This document shows, in pieces, positions 27,532 to 35,932 of a stretch of DNA of 64,000 bases. A model generated the notes under the pieces. It saw only the letters and a list, made by a program, of their open reading frames with translations. It was not told the origin of the DNA and did no database searches. The position numbers and the translations under genes are program-made. The DNA comes from Aedoeadaptatus coxii (lineage in GTDB: Bacteria > Bacillota > Clostridia > Tissierellales > Peptoniphilaceae): the NCBI RefSeq assembly GCF_001553115.1, contig NZ_KQ960181.1, positions 148,237 through 212,236 of the forward strand. The letters are read 5' to 3'. Every line of letters begins with the position of its first letter. Position 1 is the first letter of the stretch.

Positions 27532-27725
27532 AAAAAAAGGGCTCCGATCATCCTCTATGGGACGAGTCGAACCCGCGTTGCCACCCAACTTAATCGCCGT
27601 GCGATTCACTTCATTTGACAGGCTCCGAGGCGGATTCAAAAGTTTCCCGCATCTGCTCCCAGCGACCGCAGACTCTCTTGAGCGTTCCCCTTTTTACTTT
27701 TCCTCTTCATCACCTTATACAATTG
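27532..27725 (-). promoter_or_regulatory. T-box leader of serS (tRNA-Ser sensing)
   Basis: The minus strand has the T-box core AGTTGGGTGGCAACGCGGG (27590-27572), followed by a hairpin and seven T (27538-27532). The UGGC inside the T-box loop pairs with the GCCA end of uncharged tRNA-Ser, which carries G at the discriminator position. Stem I lies upstream (GAGAGTC and GGGAGCAGATGCGGG). A serine codon TCC in GAATCCGCC is a possible specifier but was not proven by folding. Uncharged tRNA-Ser should stabilise the antiterminator and switch serS on. Confidence 0.88.
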
Positions 27726-27730
27726 CCATT

Positions 27731-27736
27731 AGTATA
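27731..27736 (-). promoter_or_regulatory. Extended -10 of the serS T-box transcript
   Basis: TGGTATACT on the minus strand, a TGn-extended -10 located just before the T-box stem I region. No good -35 is visible at 17 bases. Confidence 0.55.
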
Positions 27737-27769
27737 CCATAGCTTCCCCGTTCTGGCTACGGATGCAAT

Positions 27770-27797
27770 AAAAAAAGACGTCCTTGCGGAGAACGTC
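27770..27797 (-). terminator. Rho-independent terminator after the ferredoxin gene
   Basis: On the minus strand GACGT ... ACGTC with an inner TCTCC-GCAA-GGA pairing, followed by seven T. It lies 18 bases past the ferredoxin stop codon. Confidence 0.8.
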
Positions 27798-27814
27798 TTT
27801 TTTTATTCATAATC

Positions 27815-27982
27815 TTATTCAGCTTGAGCTGCGCCGGTGGGGCATACTGCAGAGCAGGAACCGCAATCGATGCAAGCGTCAGCGTCGATGCTGTAGATGT
27901 CGCCTTCAGAAATGCAATCTACAGGACATTCGGGTTTGCAAGCGCCACAAGCGATGCAAGCGTCAGTAATTTTATGTGCCAT
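27815..27982 (-). CDS. 2[4Fe-4S] ferredoxin, 55 aa
   Basis: A small clostridial-type electron carrier. Two cluster-binding Cys motifs are complete: CIACGACKPECP (near 9-20) and CIDCGSCSAVCP (near 37-48), the classic C-x2-C-x2-C-x3-CP pattern twice. It begins MAHKITDACIAC and ends GAAQAE. SD GGAGGT is seven bases before the ATG. It has its own promoter and terminator, so it is a single-gene unit. It would serve central anaerobic electron transfer, for example with pyruvate:ferredoxin oxidoreductase (general knowledge, no partner in the window). Confidence 0.95.
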   Translation of the reverse strand: MAHKITDACIACGACKPECPVDCISEGDIYSIDADACIDCGSCSAVCPTGAAQAE

Positions 27983-28054
27983 AATGATACCTCCAAATAA
28001 TTTTCAGGTATGTAACGGTAAACCGTTCTGCCTGATTTATTTCTTCCTGAATTT

Positions 28055-28082
28055 ATTATAGCATTGATGGATTATAATTCAA
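28055..28082 (-). promoter_or_regulatory. SigA-type promoter of the ferredoxin gene
   Basis: -35 TTGAAT (28082-28077), 16-base spacer, -10 TATAAT (28060-28055). The leader to the ATG is about 65 nt. Confidence 0.75.
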
Positions 28083-28167
28083 GTGGAAAAGCTAAATAAT
28101 ACAGCGTTATATTTACTTTTTTCACAATCCAGAGTGAATTACTTTGAATTTTGCAGTGTGTTCCCAC

Positions 28168-28190
28168 AAAAAAAGATGCCCGCAGGCATC
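28168..28190 (-). terminator. Rho-independent terminator of the feo operon
   Basis: GATGCC, loop TGCG on the minus strand, GGCATC, followed by seven T. It lies directly behind the last gene of the operon. Confidence 0.85.
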
Positions 28191-28195
28191 TCTTT

Positions 28196-28339
28196 TTATT
28201 CGTGTGTATGGGAACAGTGGTCGCTTCCGCAAGAACTGCATCCACATCCGCAACCGCCTTCTTTGCGTTTTTTGTAAATGGAGCGCACACCGAATGCTAC
28301 AAGCAAAATGACGATGGCGAGTACAATGAAGTTTCCCAT
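28196..28339 (-). CDS. FeoB-associated Cys-rich membrane protein, 47 aa
   Basis: It begins MGNFIVLAIVILLVAFGVRS, one membrane helix, followed by a basic stretch (YKKRKEGG) and a Cys/His-rich tail (CGCGCSSCGSDHCSHTHE). This is the layout of the small proteins found after feoB in many Firmicutes. It probably helps the FeoB ferrous iron channel at the membrane; its exact role is not established. SD GGAGGAATT precedes the ATG. It starts eight bases after the feoB stop and is last in the operon. Confidence 0.88.
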   Translation of the reverse strand: MGNFIVLAIVILLVAFGVRSIYKKRKEGGCGCGCSSCGSDHCSHTHE

Positions 28340-28347
28340 AATTCCTC

Positions 28348-30465
28348 CTAACCTTGTAATTGTTCATGCCCTATGGTCGATTTTTTGTGACCGGAGGGTT
28401 TTCTAATAATGCCCCAAATGCAGGCGATTAACAATGCAAAGGCAATACCCGTCCAAACAGTGAAGGGTTTACCTTGGAGTAAACTGCCGATTTGGAATAC
28501 GACGAGTGCTACGGCATATGCAAAACCTGTTTGGTATGCAAGGGCGAAGAATAACCAGAATTTGGAGTTCATTTCTTCGCGAATAGTACCGGTTGCAGCG
28601 AAGCAAGGTACGTTTAATTGGTTAAACAGCATGAAGGACAATGCACTTAAGAAAGTGAATTGGCTGATAACAAAGGCGTGTAAGCCTGCGTCGTTGCCGT
28701 CGGCGATGCCGCCGATAATGCCGTAAGTGGAAACGACGGCTTCTTTTGCGACAAGACCCGTCACGCTGGCGACGGTAGCTTGCCAGTTTCCGAATCCTAA
28801 GGGAGTGAAGATCGGCGCTACAAGTTTGCCTAATGCGGAAAGAATGCTGTCGGTGGATTCTGCAAATTCTACAAATTCGCCGTGAATGGAGATGTTTTGT
28901 AAGACCCAGATGACGACAGATGCTACGAGAATAATGGTACCCGCTTTTTTAACGAAGGCCTTGCAGCGTTCCCACACGCTCTTCATTACATTTTCTGCAG
29001 AGGGCATGTGGTATTCCGGAAGTTCCATAACGAAAGGTGCCGGATCCCCTTGGAAGATCGATGCTTTTTTCAGGATTAAGCCCGAAATAATGACGGCGAT
29101 AATACCGGAGAAGTATGCGATGGGCAGGAAGTACCAGAATCCGAAAGATGCGACGAACAAACCGATAAGGTTTACTTTCGCGCCGCAGGGCATGAAGCTT
29201 GCGACGACGACGGTCATGCGACGGTCCTTTTCGTTTTCGATGGTACGTGTTGCCATGATCCCCGGTACGGAGCAGCCGGTACCGATAAGAATCGGAATAA
29301 AGCTTTTACCGGAAAGACCGAATTTTCTGAAGATTCTATCCAAAATAAAGGCGATACGGGACATGTAGCCGATATCTTCCATAATAGCGAGGAAGAAGTA
29401 CAGCGTCGCGATCAAGGGCAGGAAGCCTAAGACGGCGCTGACACCGGCGATAATGCCGTCCATGACGAGGGAGTGGAGCCAGGGTGCCGTATTTAAAGAA
29501 TCGACGACGTGGTCGATGGCGCCGGCTACATATTCGCCGAGAAGTGTATCGTTGACCCAGTCGGTAACGGGGCCGCCGACGACCTTTGCACTGATGTAGT
29601 AAACGGCCGTCATGATAATGACGAAGATGGGAAGTGCCAAGATGCGGTTGGTGACGATGGCGTCGACCTTATCGCTGGTGGTTTGGCCTCTCCTGCCCGG
29701 TTTATAGTTGCCCGAAATGATGTCGGTAATGGCGCTGTAGCGCGCTTCGGTAATAATACCTTCGCCGTCGTCATCGTAGAATTTTTCCAATTCGCCAATG
29801 CGTTCGGCAATTTTCTTTTCTTCATCTGCGCTCAAGTTTAACTCGAGTTTGGAATCCCCTTCGATGAGCTTTAAGGCGTAGAAGCGTTTCGCGTCGATAG
29901 CGCCTACTGCCGAGGCGATGTTGCAAATATCTTCCGCTGCCGCTTCCACTTTGGGATCGTAAACGAGATGGCCTTTTTTGTAGCGATCTTTCGCCGCTTT
30001 AGCCGCTTCCATTAAGCCGTCGAGATTTTCTCTCTTAAGAGCGGAAATTTCCACTACTTCGGCACCCAAGGCTTCGGAAAGACCTTTTACATCGATGATA
30101 TCCCCTTTGTTGCGTACGACGTCCATACGGTTGACGGCGACGACGACGGGGATGCCCAAGTCTAAGAGTTGGGTAGTTAAATAAAGGTTACGCTCCAGAT
30201 TGACACCGTCGATAATGTTGACGATAACATCGGGATGTTCGTTCAATAAATATTTACGGCTTACCACTTCTTCAAGTGTGTAAGGGGAAAGAGAATAAAT
30301 ACCGGGCAAGTCGGTAATTTTAATCGACGTGTCCTTTTTGTATTCCCCTTCTTTCTTTTCTACTGTAACACCGGGCCAGTTACCAACATATTGGTGGGAG
30401 CCGGTCAAGGCATTAAATAAAGTGGTCTTGCCGCTGTTCGGGTTGCCCGCCAGTGCAATTCTCAT
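28348..30465 (-). CDS. feoB: Ferrous iron transporter FeoB
   Basis: A 705-aa membrane protein for Fe2+ uptake, driven or gated by an N-terminal G domain. The G domain shows GNPNSGKTT (residues 7-15), DLPG, and NRMD in the NKxD position. A helical GDI-like region follows, then two Gate domains with PCGAKVNLIGLF and GTGCSVPGIMATRTI, the latter holding the conserved pore cysteine. The C-terminus ends GHKKSTIGHEQLQG. The ATG overlaps the feoA stop by one base (TAATG), so translation is coupled. Length is normal for the family. Confidence 0.96.
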   Translation of the reverse strand: MRIALAGNPNSGKTTLFNALTGSHQYVGNWPGVTVEKKEGEYKKDTSIKITDLPGIYSLSPYTLEEVVSRKYLLNEHPDVIVNIIDGVNLERNLYLTTQLLDLGIPVVVAVNRMDVVRNKGDIIDVKGLSEALGAEVVEISALKRENLDGLMEAAKAAKDRYKKGHLVYDPKVEAAAEDICNIASAVGAIDAKRFYALKLIEGDSKLELNLSADEEKKIAERIGELEKFYDDDGEGIITEARYSAITDIISGNYKPGRRGQTTSDKVDAIVTNRILALPIFVIIMTAVYYISAKVVGGPVTDWVNDTLLGEYVAGAIDHVVDSLNTAPWLHSLVMDGIIAGVSAVLGFLPLIATLYFFLAIMEDIGYMSRIAFILDRIFRKFGLSGKSFIPILIGTGCSVPGIMATRTIENEKDRRMTVVVASFMPCGAKVNLIGLFVASFGFWYFLPIAYFSGIIAVIISGLILKKASIFQGDPAPFVMELPEYHMPSAENVMKSVWERCKAFVKKAGTIILVASVVIWVLQNISIHGEFVEFAESTDSILSALGKLVAPIFTPLGFGNWQATVASVTGLVAKEAVVSTYGIIGGIADGNDAGLHAFVISQFTFLSALSFMLFNQLNVPCFAATGTIREEMNSKFWLFFALAYQTGFAYAVALVVFQIGSLLQGKPFTVWTGIAFALLIACIWGIIRKPSGHKKSTIGHEQLQG

Positions 30466-30713
30466 TACTTAACCTCCTCCTCAATCGTTTCGACTTCCGT
30501 AACCTCAACAAATTCCGCATCGGCCTTGCGAAGGCTTAATTCATATCCGCGAACCGTTAATTGAACGGGATCGCCAAGGGGTGCGAATTTTCGCACGAAC
30601 ACTTTGGTATTTTTCGTAATACCCATGTCCATAATGCGTCGCTTCAGGGGCCCCTTCCCCGTAATTTTATCGACCTGATAGGATTTGCCGACCTGCGCTT
30701 GACTTAAATTCAT
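30465..30713 (-). CDS. feoA: FeoA family protein (second in operon)
   Basis: An 82-aa SH3-like cytosolic protein that assists FeoB. Family signs are the start MNLSQAQVGKSYQVDKITG, RRIMDMGITKNTKV, and a GDPVQLTVRGYELSLRKADA core, which matches the usual FeoA GDP..i...g..laLR.. pattern. An acidic tail (EVETIEEEVK) follows. It overlaps feoB by one base and starts eight bases after the first feoA-like gene. Confidence 0.92.
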   Translation of the reverse strand: MNLSQAQVGKSYQVDKITGKGPLKRRIMDMGITKNTKVFVRKFAPLGDPVQLTVRGYELSLRKADAEFVEVTEVETIEEEVK

Positions 30714-30721
30714 ACTTCACC

Positions 30722-30946
30722 TCACATGCTAACACGAATACACTCTGCCAAATCTTTTCCAAGACCCACCCGTACACCTTTGACGATGACGATGACGGAG
30801 CCTTGTACATCGGAAACAACACGTAAATTGGCGCCTTCTACAAAGCCCAGATTTTGCAAATGGGCAATTTGATTTTTGTCGAGCTTTTGGTCACGAATAC
30901 GTTGAACCTTGAGATCGACATCTTTCGGCGCTAAAAGCAAATTCAT
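30722..30946 (-). CDS. FeoA family protein (first in operon)
   Basis: A 74-aa FeoA-like SH3 domain: LKVQRIRDQKLDKNQIAHLQNLGFVEGANL, then GSVIVIVKGVRVGLGKDLAECI. It lacks the GDP motif of the second copy but keeps the fold pattern. Tandem feoA genes before feoB are common in Clostridia and related groups. It is the promoter-proximal gene of the operon. Confidence 0.88.
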   Translation of the reverse strand: MNLLLAPKDVDLKVQRIRDQKLDKNQIAHLQNLGFVEGANLRVVSDVQGSVIVIVKGVRVGLGKDLAECIRVSM

Positions 30947-30965
30947 ATGTACACCCCTAACTTGT

Positions 30966-31000
30966 GATACCTGTTATCAGCAGGTATCGAAAAAAATACC
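30966..31000 (-). promoter_or_regulatory. Two mutually exclusive hairpins in the feo leader
   Basis: In the leader RNA GATACCTG ... CAGGTATC (30988-30966) forms an 8-bp stem. GGTAT (31000-30996) could instead pair with ATACC (30987-30983), using the same bases. No U-tract follows either stem, so this is not a plain terminator. A role in feo translation or mRNA stability is an inference. Confidence 0.45.
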
Positions 31001-31023
31001 AAAAAAATTAATAGTGTTTCTCA

Positions 31024-31060
31024 ATAGTTAAACTATAACACCGAGAAGTTTCAATGGCAA
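31024..31060 (-). promoter_or_regulatory. feo promoter with palindrome over the -10
   Basis: -35 TTGCCA (31060-31055), 17-base spacer, -10 TATAGT (31037-31032). The palindrome ATAGTT-A-AACTAT (31024-31036) covers the -10, a position expected for a repressor site. The direct repeat ATTGAGAAAC occurs at 31025-31016 and 31082-31073, flanking the promoter. The palindrome does not look like a classic Fur box; a DtxR/MntR-type metalloregulator is possible. Confidence 0.6.
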
Positions 31061-31174
31061 CGAAATAATAAAGTTTCTCAATGATTGCGAGAAGGGATTG
31101 CTATTATGCCTTTGCCTTATCTACTGGAAATAAAGTGCCTCGGAAAATTTCCGCCGGCGACACGGGATTCCCGT

Positions 31175-31198
31175 TAGACAATTCATATAAATTGTCTA
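31175..31198. repeat. Perfect 9-bp inverted repeat upstream of the feo promoter
   Basis: TAGACAATT, spacer CATATA, AATTGTCTA. It stands in the gap between the uppP terminator and the feo promoter, about 115 bases upstream of the feo -35. The spacing and symmetry fit a dimeric regulator site. The rest of the gap (31061-31290) shows no gene. Confidence 0.5.
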
Positions 31199-31293
31199 TC
31201 CATCATTCTACCAAAGTAATAAGATCTTTCAAAGACTTTTTTGTTTTTTATAAAAGAAAATATTAAATTGCGGATAATAAAAATATTGCGTAT

Positions 31294-31322
31294 AAAAAAA
31301 CAGTGCGTTTTGTCGCACTGTT
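31294..31322 (-). terminator. Rho-independent terminator of the yybS-gdpP-rplI-dnaB-uppP operon
   Basis: AACAGTGCG, six-base loop, CGCACTGTT, then seven T on the minus strand. The stem includes the uppP stop codon. Confidence 0.9.
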
Positions 31323-32142
31323 AGTGAAGGGTAAAATATAAGAAAACGACGAGTCCCAATACTATTCGGTAGTAGCCGAAGATGCGGAAGTCTTTTTTTC
31401 TTACATAATCCATAAATTGTTTGATGACGATGACGGCGACGACGAAGCTTACCAAGGCGCCGAGGAAGATTAAAAACCATTGGTAGCCACTGAATGCCAA
31501 TCCGTTTTTCACGATTTTTAACAACGTGGCGCCGAACATGGTGGGTATGGCGAGGAAGAATGAAAATTCCGCCGCCGCTCCCCTTCCCACGCCGAGGAGT
31601 AAAGCGCCTAAAATGGTGGCGGCGCTTCGGCTCGTGCCGGGAATCATGGCTAAACATTGAGCCAGCCCGATTAAGAGCGCCATGCCGTAGGGGATGTTTT
31701 CCACGCGGTGTACTTTCACCCGTTTATTTTCTCTTTTGTTGCGGCCCTCGATCCAGAGAATGAGTCCCCCGTAAAGTATAAGGGTCGCCGCCACGACGAG
31801 AGGCTTAAAGAGATGGGCGTCGATAAAGTCGTCGAACAAAAAGCCCAATACCGCCGAGGGCAGGACGCCGACGATAACCTTCAACCAAAGGGTCATGGTT
31901 TTTTTGTCGATTTTGATTTTGTTTTCGTCGCTTTTATAAAATGGCCATAGTTTTGAAAAGTACAGGACGACGACGGCCAAAATCGCCCCTAATTGAATGC
32001 ATACGTCGAATGCGTTTTGAAAACTTTGGGGGTTGAGTGAAATCCACTCGTGGGCGAGAATTAAGTGCCCCGTACTGGAAACGGGCAAAAATTCCGTTAC
32101 CCCTTCGATGATCCCCAAAATGATCACGCGAATAATATCCAT
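31321..32142 (-). CDS. uppP: Undecaprenyl-diphosphatase
   Basis: A 273-aa BacA/UppP membrane enzyme that dephosphorylates undecaprenyl diphosphate, recycling the lipid carrier for cell wall synthesis. The two signature motifs are complete: EGVTEFLPVSSTGHL near 13-27 and PGTSRSAATI near 161-170. About eight helices are visible, ending FGYYRIVLGLVVFLYF. It lies 11 bases behind dnaB and ends the operon. The fni product elsewhere in the window feeds the same lipid pathway. Confidence 0.95.
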   Translation of the reverse strand: MDIIRVIILGIIEGVTEFLPVSSTGHLILAHEWISLNPQSFQNAFDVCIQLGAILAVVVLYFSKLWPFYKSDENKIKIDKKTMTLWLKVIVGVLPSAVLGFLFDDFIDAHLFKPLVVAATLILYGGLILWIEGRNKRENKRVKVHRVENIPYGMALLIGLAQCLAMIPGTSRSAATILGALLLGVGRGAAAEFSFFLAIPTMFGATLLKIVKNGLAFSGYQWFLIFLGALVSFVVAVIVIKQFMDYVRKKDFRIFGYYRIVLGLVVFLYFTLH

Positions 32143-32153
32143 AAATCCTCCGA

Positions 32154-33479
32154 TTAAACTTGTAGATTGACAAATTTCGTGTATTCGTTTTTGAACAGAA
32201 GTTCCACCGTGCCCGTGGGCCCGTTACGATGCTTGGCGATAATTAATTCGCCGAGACCCTTTTTCTCCGTGTCGGGATTGTAATATTCGTCGCGGTAAAG
32301 GAACATGACGATGTCCGCGTCCTGCTCGATGGCGCCCGATTCACGAAGGTCGGATAGGATGGGCCGGTGATCGGCGCGCATTTCCGGCGCACGGGAAAGT
32401 TGAGAAAGGGCGATGACGGGAACGTCGAGTTCTTTGGCGATGCCCTTGAGCTGACGGGAAATAGATGAAATTTCCTGTTGACGGGATTCCGAGCGCCCCC
32501 CTACTTCCATCAGTTGCAAGTAGTCGATGACGATGAGATCCAGTCCTTTTTCCGCCTTTAAGCGGCGGCATTTCGCTTTCACTTCCAAGGGCGTAATGCC
32601 TGCCGTATCGTCGATGGAAATTTTCATTTCGTTCATGTAGGTCATGGTTTCGATGACCTTTGTCCATTCCTCGGTGGTAAGATCGCCTGAAATAATTTTC
32701 ATAAGGTCCACGTGGCAAAGGGAGGAAAGGATACGCTGAGACAATTGATTGCGGCTCATTTCCAGGGAAAACATGGCCACAGAGGCATTGCCTTTTAAGG
32801 CGGCGTTGGTGGAAATATTGACCATGAGTGCGGTCTTACCCATGGAAGGGCGCGCCGCCAATAAGACGAGATCCGCCTTTTGCAAACCCGATGTCTTGCG
32901 ATCAAAATCGATAAAGCCCGTGGTCAGCCCCGTAAGGCCGCCTTTGTTTTCCGCTCGCTGCTGCATAATATCGAAGGTGGTCACCATCACGTCGCTCATG
33001 GGTACGAGGCCGTTGCGTTGATTGTCTTGGGTAATGTCGAAAATGGATTTTTCCGCTTTTTCGATAATGGCGCCTACGTCGTCGTCATCTTCGTAAGCGT
33101 CATTTACGATTTCGCCCCCGGCACGAATAAGGGAGCGCAGGGTGGATTTTTCCTTAATAATATGGCAGTAAGCTTCCGTGTTTGAAATGGCGCCGGTGCC
33201 CGAGGTTAAGCGCCCTAAATAAGTATAACCGCCGACAGCGTCCAATTGTCCGTTCTTCTTCAGAAAATCGGACAAGGTAATCATGTCGGCAGGCTCATTT
33301 TTGTTATAAAGTCGAAGAATCCCCTCGAAAATCGCTTTGTGGCTGTCGTAATAGAAATCGTCGCCGCGGATAATTTCGACGGCCGTGGTAATGGCCGTCT
33401 TATCCAAAAGCATGGCACCTAAGACGGAGGCTTCCGCCTGCTCGTCGTAAGGAGGGACTCTGGCTCCGTCGCCGCTCAT
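32154..33479 (-). CDS. dnaB: Replicative DNA helicase DnaB
   Basis: A 441-aa hexameric 5'-3' helicase of the replication fork. The N-terminal primase-binding domain begins PYDEQAEASVLGAMLLDK. The RecA-like domain has Walker A ARPSMGKTA near 209-217, FSLEMS, the Walker B region VIDYLQLM and an arginine-finger region AKHRNGPTGTVEL. No intein interrupts it. Its ATG overlaps the rplI stop by one base. The same rplI-dnaB link is seen in Bacillus. Confidence 0.96.
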   Translation of the reverse strand: MSGDGARVPPYDEQAEASVLGAMLLDKTAITTAVEIIRGDDFYYDSHKAIFEGILRLYNKNEPADMITLSDFLKKNGQLDAVGGYTYLGRLTSGTGAISNTEAYCHIIKEKSTLRSLIRAGGEIVNDAYEDDDDVGAIIEKAEKSIFDITQDNQRNGLVPMSDVMVTTFDIMQQRAENKGGLTGLTTGFIDFDRKTSGLQKADLVLLAARPSMGKTALMVNISTNAALKGNASVAMFSLEMSRNQLSQRILSSLCHVDLMKIISGDLTTEEWTKVIETMTYMNEMKISIDDTAGITPLEVKAKCRRLKAEKGLDLIVIDYLQLMEVGGRSESRQQEISSISRQLKGIAKELDVPVIALSQLSRAPEMRADHRPILSDLRESGAIEQDADIVMFLYRDEYYNPDTEKKGLGELIIAKHRNGPTGTVELLFKNEYTKFVNLQV

Positions 33480-33925
33480 TATTCAGCAGTTACGACGACG
33501 GTAATATCGGCGGTAATGTCGCCGTGAAGTTTGACGGTGATCTTGTGGTTGCCGGTGGCCTTAATGTTTTCGGAAAGGACGATTTTTTTCTTGTCGATTT
33601 TGACGTTGAAAAGTTCATCCATGCGTTCGGCAATATCTTTTGCCGTAATGGCGCCGAATAATCTGCCGCCTTCGCCGCCTTTAGCCTTTAAGTCTACGGA
33701 TTTGGATTCCAAAAGTTTTTTGGTTTCTTCCGCTTGACGCACTCTTTCCGCTTCATCGGCCGCTTCTTTCGCCTTCATTTCTTTCCAGTTTTCGAGATTT
33801 TCAGGCGTAGCTTCTACGGCAAGTTTGCGAGGGAATAAGAAGTTGCGAGCGTAACCGGATTTAGAATCGACTAAATCCCCTTCTTTGCCTAATTTACTGA
33901 CATCTGCTAATAAGATTACTTTCAT
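33479..33925 (-). CDS. rplI: 50S ribosomal protein L9
   Basis: 148 aa, start MKVILLADVSKLGKEGDLVD with the family signature GYARNFLFPRKLAVEAT, a long central helix and a C-terminal domain (GGRLFGAIT). It binds domain V of 23S rRNA. It overlaps gdpP by four bases (ATGA) and dnaB by one. Confidence 0.96.
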   Translation of the reverse strand: MKVILLADVSKLGKEGDLVDSKSGYARNFLFPRKLAVEATPENLENWKEMKAKEAADEAERVRQAEETKKLLESKSVDLKAKGGEGGRLFGAITAKDIAERMDELFNVKIDKKKIVLSENIKATGNHKITVKLHGDITADITVVVTAE

Positions 33926-35928
33926 TCTTCTTTTTCTCCTTTTTCTAAATAGTCTTTGATGGCTTGAATTAATTGTGCTTCAACGACATCGATATCGTCG
34001 TTTTTCACTTGGGCACCCGCCATGTTCAAGTGGCCGCCTCCGCCCATGGATTCCAAAATCAGTTGCACGCTGATTTCGCCGAAACTTCTTCCGGAAATAT
34101 GAACGGTGTCTTTTTTCTTGTTGAGGACGAAGGACGCCTTAATGCCGTGAATACCCAAAAGTTCATCGGCAGCTTGGGCGCTGACCAAGACGGAATTGGG
34201 CGAGTCGCCTTCCAGTTTGGAAATGGCGATGTTGTCGAAAATAATGCGGGCATTGTGTACCACTTCCGCCCGGGAAATAATGGTGTCGTAATCGTCTTCA
34301 AAGAAGTAGCGTACCTTCGACATATCTGCCCCGGCACGTTTGAGAGCCGATGCCGCCTCAAAGGTTCTTACGCCGGCTTTAAAGGTAAAGTTCTTCGTGT
34401 CCACGACGATGCCGCTCATCAGGGCGTTGGCTTCAAATTCCGTTAAGTCCATGTCGTCGTACATATAGGTGAGCATTTCCGTAATCAGCTCGCAGGTAGA
34501 GGACGCGTAAGGCTCTACATAATTCAGCACCGGATCGTTGACGAACTCGCTGCCCCGTCTGTGGTGGTCCACAACCACTACATTGGATGTGCGTTCCAAC
34601 ATAGGCGGGTGTTCCGTAAAGGAAGGCTTGTGATTGTCTACGAGTATTAAAAGATCGTCTTGACGCAAAAGCTCTTCCGCCCGTTCGCCGGGAATAATGT
34701 GCTTATAAAGCTCCGGCTCTTCCTTTTCCATGACTTTTAACAGCAAATCGATGGAAGGGTTGGATTCTTTTAAAATAATATAGCCTTCTTTGCCCTGATT
34801 CTTTGCCGCGCGCATGACGCCGACGGCGGCGCCGATGGCGTCCATGTCGGGATTGGTGTGGCCCATGGCAAATACTTTCGGCGATTTTTCAATCAACTGG
34901 CGAAGGGCGATACCCAATACTCTCGCCTTAACCTTGTTCCGCTTTTCCACGGCCTTGCTCTTGCCGCCGAAGTAAGCGTAGGTATCTTCCGTACGCACGA
35001 CCACTTGGTCGCCGCCGCGGCCTAAGGCGACATCGAGGCAGGTGTCCGCTTCTTTATAGGCTTCCATAAAGGTAAGGCCCGGACGACTGACGCCGGCGGA
35101 AAGGGTAATGTTGACGGTAGTGCCCGCGTCGATTTCCCGAATAAGGTCGAGAATGGCGAACTTTTCGTTCACCATAGGTTCCATATCCATTTTCCGCATG
35201 ACGATCAGATACATATCTTCCTGGAATTTGCGCACGAGGGCATTTTGGGAACGGAAATATTCGTTGATGCGATGGTCGATTTCGGCGATGAGCAACGGCT
35301 TTTTCGATGTAGGCGCCGCGTCCACCACTTCGTCGAAGTTGTCCACTTCCACGACCATGACCACGCTGCTTACATCGTCGTAAAGACGTTCCAAATCGTA
35401 GAGGGCACTGCGGTCTACGAAATAATAAAGGCAGAGTATGTCTGCGTTGCCGCTTCGTTGGTAGTCGACGATGTTTCGATAAGTGGCGAAAGGCACATCC
35501 TTAATCAAGACGGTTTCGCCGTTTTCCACAGTACGCACGCCGTCCTCTTCTTTCTCCGCATTTTTGCCAAGGTCGGGAATTTCTTTTTGCAGCACATTGC
35601 CCCGTAAATTGTCGCCGTCTAAAAGGGTGGCGAAATGGGAGTTGTGCCAAATGATGACGCCGCTTTTATCGGTGACCACCATGGGAAAAGGCATGGAGAA
35701 AATAGCGCGTTCCGTTACTTTTTCAAAATCCTTGTGCAAGGATTGAAATTGTTCGCTTAGGGTTTCGTTAAACTTTTTCGCCGTGCGATAAGCGTAAGAG
35801 GCGGAAATAACCCAGGCGATGACGCCTAATGTGCCGAGGACGGGATTAAAGATAAAAAGTGCCACGGCCAAGAGGGCGATCAATACTAAATAGAGATAAT
35901 AATCTTTTACTGAAAATCGATGGTCCAT
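33922..35928 (-). CDS. gdpP: Cyclic-di-AMP phosphodiesterase GdpP (YybT)
   Basis: A 668-aa membrane enzyme that degrades c-di-AMP to pApA, affecting osmotic balance and wall stress. Two N-terminal helices (10-50) are followed by a PAS-like domain (about 75-150) and a degenerate GGDEF domain (about 170-300). The DHH domain has GHTNPDMDAIGAA near 358-370 and DHHR near 455, and the DHHA1 domain has GGGGHLNMAG near 627-636. All metal-site motifs are present, so it should be active. It overlaps rplI by four bases and lies four bases after yybS. Confidence 0.95.
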   Translation of the reverse strand: MDHRFSVKDYYLYLVLIALLAVALFIFNPVLGTLGVIAWVISASYAYRTAKKFNETLSEQFQSLHKDFEKVTERAIFSMPFPMVVTDKSGVIIWHNSHFATLLDGDNLRGNVLQKEIPDLGKNAEKEEDGVRTVENGETVLIKDVPFATYRNIVDYQRSGNADILCLYYFVDRSALYDLERLYDDVSSVVMVVEVDNFDEVVDAAPTSKKPLLIAEIDHRINEYFRSQNALVRKFQEDMYLIVMRKMDMEPMVNEKFAILDLIREIDAGTTVNITLSAGVSRPGLTFMEAYKEADTCLDVALGRGGDQVVVRTEDTYAYFGGKSKAVEKRNKVKARVLGIALRQLIEKSPKVFAMGHTNPDMDAIGAAVGVMRAAKNQGKEGYIILKESNPSIDLLLKVMEKEEPELYKHIIPGERAEELLRQDDLLILVDNHKPSFTEHPPMLERTSNVVVVDHHRRGSEFVNDPVLNYVEPYASSTCELITEMLTYMYDDMDLTEFEANALMSGIVVDTKNFTFKAGVRTFEAASALKRAGADMSKVRYFFEDDYDTIISRAEVVHNARIIFDNIAISKLEGDSPNSVLVSAQAADELLGIHGIKASFVLNKKKDTVHISGRSFGEISVQLILESMGGGGHLNMAGAQVKNDDIDVVEAQLIQAIKDYLEKGEKEE

Positions 35929-35932
35929 AGTA

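Noticed and set aside
31081-31266. 61-codon plus-strand ORF before the feo promoter
   Set aside because: No SD, no family resemblance, and it spans the inverted repeat and intergenic AT-rich sequence.
32154-33479. Possible intein in dnaB
   Set aside because: The protein is 441 aa with contiguous helicase motifs; nothing is inserted.
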